Shown here in pieces: positions 60,011-64,000 of a stretch of DNA of 64,000 bases (the first letter of the stretch is position 1; each line of letters begins with the position of its first letter). A program made the position numbers and the translations under genes. The notes under the pieces were generated by a model. That model made no database searches, had not been told where the DNA came from, and saw nothing but the letters and a program-made list of their open reading frames with translations. Source of the DNA: Prevotella corporis DSM 18810 = JCM 8529 (GTDB lineage Bacteria > Bacteroidota > Bacteroidia > Bacteroidales > Bacteroidaceae); NCBI RefSeq assembly GCF_000430525.1, contig NZ_KE387156.1, positions 1 through 64,000 of the forward strand. Direction: 5' to 3'.

Positions 60011-62614
60011 ATGAACAATAACAATACGTATTCTTTTGAAGAGGCATTTAATGCCTCCTTGAAATATTTTGATGGCGATGAGCTCGCCGCAAGAGTTTGG
60101 GTGAACAAGTATGCAATGAAGGACAGCTTTGGCAAGATTTATGAGAAGTCGCCAGAGGAAATGCATTGGCGTATTGCCAATGAGCTTGCGCGTATTGAAC
60201 GCAAGTACAAGAATCCAATCAGTGCGCAGGATGTTTTCGATCTGCTTGATCATTTCCGTTACATCATCCCTGCAGGCAGTCCGATGACTGGTATTGGCAA
60301 CAACCATCAGGTTGCGTCACTCTCCAATTGTTTTGTCATAGGGTTGGATGGTGATGCAGACTCTTATGGAGCAATCCTTCGTATTGATGAGGAACAGGTG
60401 CAGTTGATGAAGCGTCGTGGGGGTGTCGGCCATGATTTGAGTCATGTTCGCCCAAAGGGGTCACCAGTGAATAATTCTGCTTTGACCTCAACGGGCCTTG
60501 TGCCTTTCATGGAACGCTATTCAAACAGTACACGCGAGGTGGCTCAGGATGGTCGTCGTGGAGCACTGATGCTGTCTGTAAGCATCAAACATCCTGATTC
60601 AGAGTCGTTCATTGATGCCAAGATGGAGGAAGGTAAGGTAACGGGGGCTAATGTCTCCGTGAAAGTCACCGATGAATTCATGGATGCAGCCGTGAATGAC
60701 AAACCGTATGTGCAACAGTTTCCTATTGACAGCAAAGAACCGTTGTTCCGCAAGGAAATATCTGCTAAGAAATTGTGGGAGAAAATTGTTCACAATGCTT
60801 GGAAGAGTGCCGAGCCAGGAGTGTTGTTCTGGGATACGATTATTCGTGAGAGCTTGCCTGATTGTTATGCTGATTTAGGGTTCAAGACTGTATCTACCAA
60901 TCCATGTGGCGAGATACCATTGTGTCCCTACGACAGTTGTCGTCTGCTTTCCATCAATCTCTTCTCGTATGTCGTTGACCCATTTACAACCAAGGCACGG
61001 TTCGATTTCGAAAAATTCAAGAAACATGTTCAGTTGGCTCAGCGTCTCATGGACGACATCGTCGATTTGGAAATGGAGAAGATAGAGCTGATTATGGCTA
61101 AAATCAAGAGTGATCCACAAAACGATGAAGTGAAGAACTCTGAATACCATCTTTGGGAAAAGATAAAGGCAAAGAGCGGTGCTGGTCGCCGTACTGGTGT
61201 GGGTATTACTGCAGAAGGAGACATGCTTGCGGCGATGGGATTACGCTATGGAACTAAAGCGGCGACTGATTTCTCTGTTGAAGTCCATAAGACACTGGCA
61301 CTGAATGCTTATCGCTCATCGGTGACAATGGCTCAGGAACGTGGGGCTTTTGAAATATTCGAGGCTTCGCGGGAGGCAAACAATCCTTTCTTGTTGCGCA
61401 TGAAGGAGGAAGATCCTCAGCTTTACGAGGATATGGTAAGGTATGGTCGCAGAAACATTGCCTGTCTGACGATTGCGCCGACTGGCACAACATCCCTAAT
61501 GACGCAGACCACTTCGGGCATAGAACCTGTATTCATGCCGGTCTATACCCGTCGTCGTAAGGTGAACCCCAATGATACGGATGTTCATGTTGATTACGTT
61601 GATGAGGTGGGAGACTCGTTCGAGGAATATATTGTCAATCACAAGAAGTTCCTGGATTGGATGACCGTTAATGGAATTGATTCTACAAAGAAATACACAC
61701 AGGAAGAAATTGATGAGCTCGTGAAGCGTTCACCTTATTATAAGGCAACGGCCAACGATGTTGACTGGCTGATGAAGGTGCGCATGCAAGGCGCCATTCA
61801 GAAATGGGTCGATCACTCCATATCCGTGACTGTCAATTTGCCAGCCAATGTGGATGAGGCGCTTGTCAATAAACTCTATGTAGAGGCTTGGAAGAGTGGT
61901 TGTAAGGGCTGCACAATCTATCGTGACGGCTCTCGTTCAGGTGTCATGATTTCGGTATCCAACAAGGATAAGAAAGACAAGAATAACGATGCGGCTGCAG
62001 AAGAAAAGGTCAAGGACTTGAGCATAGCTGAAGAACAGCACGAGCACATCTGCCAGCCACCGCATGTAGTGGAGGTCCGTCCGCAAGTGCTTGATTGTGA
62101 TGTGGTTCGTTTCCAGAATAATAAGGATAAGTGGGTGGCGTTTGTTGGTTTGCTCGATGGTTATCCATACGAAATATTCACTGGCTTGCAGGACGACGAT
62201 GAGGGAATTGTGTTGCCGAAGAGTGTAACAAAAGGCAAAATCATCAAGCAGACTAATCCCGATGGCTCACATCGCTACGACTTCCAGTTTGAGAACAAAC
62301 GTGGATACAAAACGACCGTTGAGGGATTGTCAGAGAAGTTTAATCCAGAATATTGGAACTATGCCAAGTTGATTTCAGGTGTGCTCCGCTATCGTATGCC
62401 AATCGACCATGTAATAAAGCTCGTCGGCTCACTACAGTTGAAGAGTGAGAGCATCAACACTTGGAAGAATGGTGTTGAGCGTGCTTTGAAGAAATATGTA
62501 ACAGACGGAACCGTGGCTTCTGGTCAGACATGTCCGGTTTGTGGTCAGGAGACATTGGTCTATCAGGAAGGATGTTTGATTTGCACTAACTGTGGTGCAT
62601 CCCGTTGTGGATAA
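60011..62614 (+). CDS. nrdJ: Adenosylcobalamin-dependent ribonucleotide reductase (class II)
   Basis: NrdJ reduces ribonucleotides to deoxyribonucleotides using a cobalamin-derived radical and works with or without oxygen. The 867-residue protein starts at ATG 60011 (an in-frame TTG lies at 60005). Catalytic-barrel marks are TNPCGEIPLCPYDSCRLLSIN, the phosphate-loop APTGTTSLM, GIEPVFMPVYTRR and the DHSISVTVNLP stretch. The C-terminal part has a TSCPD-like region and ends in CPVCGQETLVYQEGCLICTNC, a zinc-ribbon or redox-Cys tail. Need for B12 fits a BtuB-like receptor at 21.7-23.8 kb. Confidence 0.93.
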   Translation: MNNNNTYSFEEAFNASLKYFDGDELAARVWVNKYAMKDSFGKIYEKSPEEMHWRIANELARIERKYKNPISAQDVFDLLDHFRYIIPAGSPMTGIGNNHQVASLSNCFVIGLDGDADSYGAILRIDEEQVQLMKRRGGVGHDLSHVRPKGSPVNNSALTSTGLVPFMERYSNSTREVAQDGRRGALMLSVSIKHPDSESFIDAKMEEGKVTGANVSVKVTDEFMDAAVNDKPYVQQFPIDSKEPLFRKEISAKKLWEKIVHNAWKSAEPGVLFWDTIIRESLPDCYADLGFKTVSTNPCGEIPLCPYDSCRLLSINLFSYVVDPFTTKARFDFEKFKKHVQLAQRLMDDIVDLEMEKIELIMAKIKSDPQNDEVKNSEYHLWEKIKAKSGAGRRTGVGITAEGDMLAAMGLRYGTKAATDFSVEVHKTLALNAYRSSVTMAQERGAFEIFEASREANNPFLLRMKEEDPQLYEDMVRYGRRNIACLTIAPTGTTSLMTQTTSGIEPVFMPVYTRRRKVNPNDTDVHVDYVDEVGDSFEEYIVNHKKFLDWMTVNGIDSTKKYTQEEIDELVKRSPYYKATANDVDWLMKVRMQGAIQKWVDHSISVTVNLPANVDEALVNKLYVEAWKSGCKGCTIYRDGSRSGVMISVSNKDKKDKNNDAAAEEKVKDLSIAEEQHEHICQPPHVVEVRPQVLDCDVVRFQNNKDKWVAFVGLLDGYPYEIFTGLQDDDEGIVLPKSVTKGKIIKQTNPDGSHRYDFQFENKRGYKTTVEGLSEKFNPEYWNYAKLISGVLRYRMPIDHVIKLVGSLQLKSESINTWKNGVERALKKYVTDGTVASGQTCPVCGQETLVYQEGCLICTNCGASRCG

Positions 62615-62644
62615 AATCTTTTTTAAACAACCAAAATAATAATG

Positions 62645-62695
62645 TGCGCCCTCGTTTGTTTGTAATTCATGATATTGCTAACATTTGAGGGCGCA
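62645..62695 (+). promoter_or_regulatory. Inverted repeat between nrdJ and folB
   Basis: TGCGCCCTC (62645-62653) and GAGGGCGCA (62687-62695) are perfect 9-bp complementary arms around a 33-nt AT-rich loop. No T-run follows. It ends 11 nt before the folB ATG, so it may control folB translation or mark the nrdJ 3' end. Confidence 0.5.
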
Positions 62696-62705
62696 ATTCA
62701 AAAAT

Positions 62706-63104
62706 ATGGAAATGCTGAAGCTAAATGCAGGCTATATCTATTTAAAAGGTGTCAGATTTCATGCCTATATCGGAGTGGGGGAACAGGAAATGGTTGTGGG
62801 GAACGACTATGTTGTTGACCTTCGCCTGCAATATCCTTTTGCAAAAGCACTTCAGACAGACGACGTCGTTGATACGCTCAACTATGCCGGAGTGTATGAT
62901 TTGGTAAGGGACGTTATGTCACGAAAGGCTAAGCTGTTGGAATTTGTGGCCGGTGAAATTGCCCATGAACTGACAACGGCCTACCCGCAAATAGAAGCAA
63001 TTGATGTAAAGTTAACCAAACAGAATCCTCCTATGGGAGCAGATTGCGATGGAGCTGGGGTGGAATTACATTTAATAAATGATAAAACCATTGACATACC
63101 TTAG
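62706..63104 (+). CDS. folB: Dihydroneopterin aldolase
   Basis: FolB cleaves dihydroneopterin to 6-hydroxymethyl-dihydropterin and glycolaldehyde, feeding FolK. The product is 132 residues from ATG 62706 (ATG 62712 is also possible). Marks: YLKGVRFHAYIGVGEQE, DTLNYAGVYDLV, LLEFVAGEIAHEL and VKLTKQNPPMGADCDGAGVEL. The active-site Glu and Lys are present. It lies between nrdJ and the amidase gene. Confidence 0.93.
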   Translation: MEMLKLNAGYIYLKGVRFHAYIGVGEQEMVVGNDYVVDLRLQYPFAKALQTDDVVDTLNYAGVYDLVRDVMSRKAKLLEFVAGEIAHELTTAYPQIEAIDVKLTKQNPPMGADCDGAGVELHLINDKTIDIP

Positions 63105-63123
63105 TTTTTCGACCGAAAATGCT

Positions 63124-63131
63124 TAACTTTG
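63124..63131 (+). promoter_or_regulatory. -7 element of the amidase gene
   Basis: TAACTTTG at 63124-63131 matches TAnnTTTG and lies 16 nt before the ATG at 63148. The -33 region has only TTTTTC. Confidence 0.55.
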
Positions 63132-63147
63132 CGTACGATAGAATAGT

Positions 63148-64000
63148 ATGATTAATAAAATTTCATTTCTCTTAGTGTTGAATTTCTTTTGTGTTCTGAC
63201 AACTGTCGGGGCAAAGGAAAAGTTTACACTCGTCATTGATGCTGGGCATGGCGGACACGATTCTGGCGCAATAGGTGCACTCTCGAAAGAGAAGGATATT
63301 AATCTCAATATTGCTTTGGCCTTCGGAAAGCTTGTGGAACAAAACCTTCACGATGTCAGGGTTATATATACCCGAAAGTCAGATGTCTTTATTTCGCTAA
63401 AAGGACGTGCCGATATTGCTAACAGAGCAAAGGCAGACTTATTCATTTCCATTCATACCAATTCTGTTCCGTCGGGCCATTCGGCAATGGGCTTTCAGGT
63501 ATATACGCTGGGTATGCACAGAGCAAAGGACAATCTCGATGTTGCCATGCGTGAGAACAGTGTAATCTCATTAGAAAAGAACTACAAACAGACTTATCAG
63601 GGATTCGATCCGCGCTCGTCAGAAAGTTATATCATGTTTGAATTCCTACAGACGGCCAATATGGAAAAGAGCGTAAAGTTGGCCAGTCTCATCCAACGTT
63701 CCGTTTGTTCCATTGCCAATCGTTTGGATAAGGGGGTGCATCAGGCAGGCTTTCTTGTTCTGCGAGAGACATCAATGCCAAGTTGTTTGATAGAACTTGG
63801 CTTCATTACTTCTGCCGAGGAAGAGCGTTTTCTGAACTCTTCTTATGGAATCAGTATGATGGCGCGTGGAATTTATGAAGCCTTCGTGGAGTATAAAAAT
63901 ATTTACGACGACAAAATCGTGATACCCTACCGTCCCGTTGATGACAAGAAAATAGCCTTTGACAAGGTAGTATCATTGATTCCGAAACAAGAGAAAAAGC
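63148..64000 (+). CDS. N-acetylmuramoyl-L-alanine amidase, cut by the window end
   Basis: This gene runs off the right edge, with 284 codons visible. A signal peptide (MINKISFLLVLNFFCVLTTVG) precedes an Amidase_3 domain: DAGHGGHDSGAIG (zinc His), KEKDINL (zinc Glu), FISIHTNSV (zinc His) and SCLIELGFIT (catalytic Glu). It cleaves the amide between MurNAc and L-Ala in the periplasm, usually for daughter-cell separation. The last visible part, after about residue 250, begins a linker that may lead to more domains beyond the window. Confidence 0.93.
   Translation, partial: MINKISFLLVLNFFCVLTTVGAKEKFTLVIDAGHGGHDSGAIGALSKEKDINLNIALAFGKLVEQNLHDVRVIYTRKSDVFISLKGRADIANRAKADLFISIHTNSVPSGHSAMGFQVYTLGMHRAKDNLDVAMRENSVISLEKNYKQTYQGFDPRSSESYIMFEFLQTANMEKSVKLASLIQRSVCSIANRLDKGVHQAGFLVLRETSMPSCLIELGFITSAEEERFLNSSYGISMMARGIYEAFVEYKNIYDDKIVIPYRPVDDKKIAFDKVVSLIPKQEKK

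Overview
This window reads as a chromosomal segment of a Bacteroidota bacterium of the order Bacteroidales, most likely Prevotellaceae. That placement is inferred from protein family content (PorX and PorW homologues, a class II NrdJ, a BT_3928-type protein, DUF1599, DUF3098 and DUF4251 proteins, an ESPR-like TonB receptor leader) and from promoters of the Bacteroidetes type (TTTG near -33, TAnnTTTG near -7). I see no insertion sequence, prophage, integrase or CRISPR array. Most genes are core housekeeping or envelope genes.

Layout. 0.3-2.5 kb: an exported phosphoesterase fused to a glycerophosphodiester phosphodiesterase. 2.7-11.6 kb (minus): manA, then an apparent operon aroA, a small Cys4 membrane protein, porW/sprE, porX, tsaE. 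11.8 kb: tRNA-Pro(GGG). 12.2-14.9 kb: mltG, a phosphoglycolate-phosphatase-like HAD gene, ribE. 14.9-15.2 kb: a strong minus-strand promoter, about 230 nt of structured leader or small RNA, and a terminator, all ahead of ribE. 15.2-21.1 kb (minus): a complete glycine cleavage operon gcvT-gcvH-gcvPA-gcvPB-lpdA. 21.7-28.3 kb: a TonB-dependent receptor, xpt-pbuX purine salvage behind a leader terminator, and three small envelope genes. 28.7-35.6 kb (minus): an RND efflux tripartite set followed by an lpxA homologue. 35.8-45.4 kb: cca, then a plus-strand run of DUF1599, a DoxX/MauE-like gene fused in frame to tpiA, a SPOR protein, folE, xth and an SGNH-MBOAT acyl-transfer pair. 45.9-51.5 kb: a radical SAM gene, then ftsX-DUF3098-uppP-truB-queA-folK. 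51.7-64 kb: rpsO, typA, an outer-membrane barrel, luxS-mtn, a YfhO protein, a nitroreductase, nrdJ, folB and a truncated amidase.

The main discovery candidate is a dispersed family of short intergenic arrays at seven loci (about 4.0, 12.1, 21.4, 28.4, 37.9, 45.5 and 55.0 kb). Each holds 4-5 units locked at exactly 22 nt: a 6-nt left arm (often CGAAAG or CAAAAG), a 5-nt strand-symmetric core S-T-N-A-S, a 6-nt right arm (CTTTCG or CTTTTG) and a 5-nt variable spacer. Arms are complementary both across the core and across the spacer, so hairpins can form in either register. Arrays occupy seven of the nine intergenic gaps longer than 320 bp and no coding sequence I noticed. The two gaps without one carry a structured leader and a divergent promoter region.

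Other notable points: the membrane protein-TpiA read-through fusion, the ribE leader RNA, the terminator that begins about 12 nt into the xpt transcript, a terminator that contains the start codon of the following barrel gene, and repeated IIPxEE-type motifs in the PorW C-terminal tail. Folate genes (folE, folK, folB) are scattered. SAM recycling (mtn-luxS), C1 supply (gcv) and dNTP synthesis (nrdJ) together give a metabolic flavour of C1 and nucleotide metabolism.
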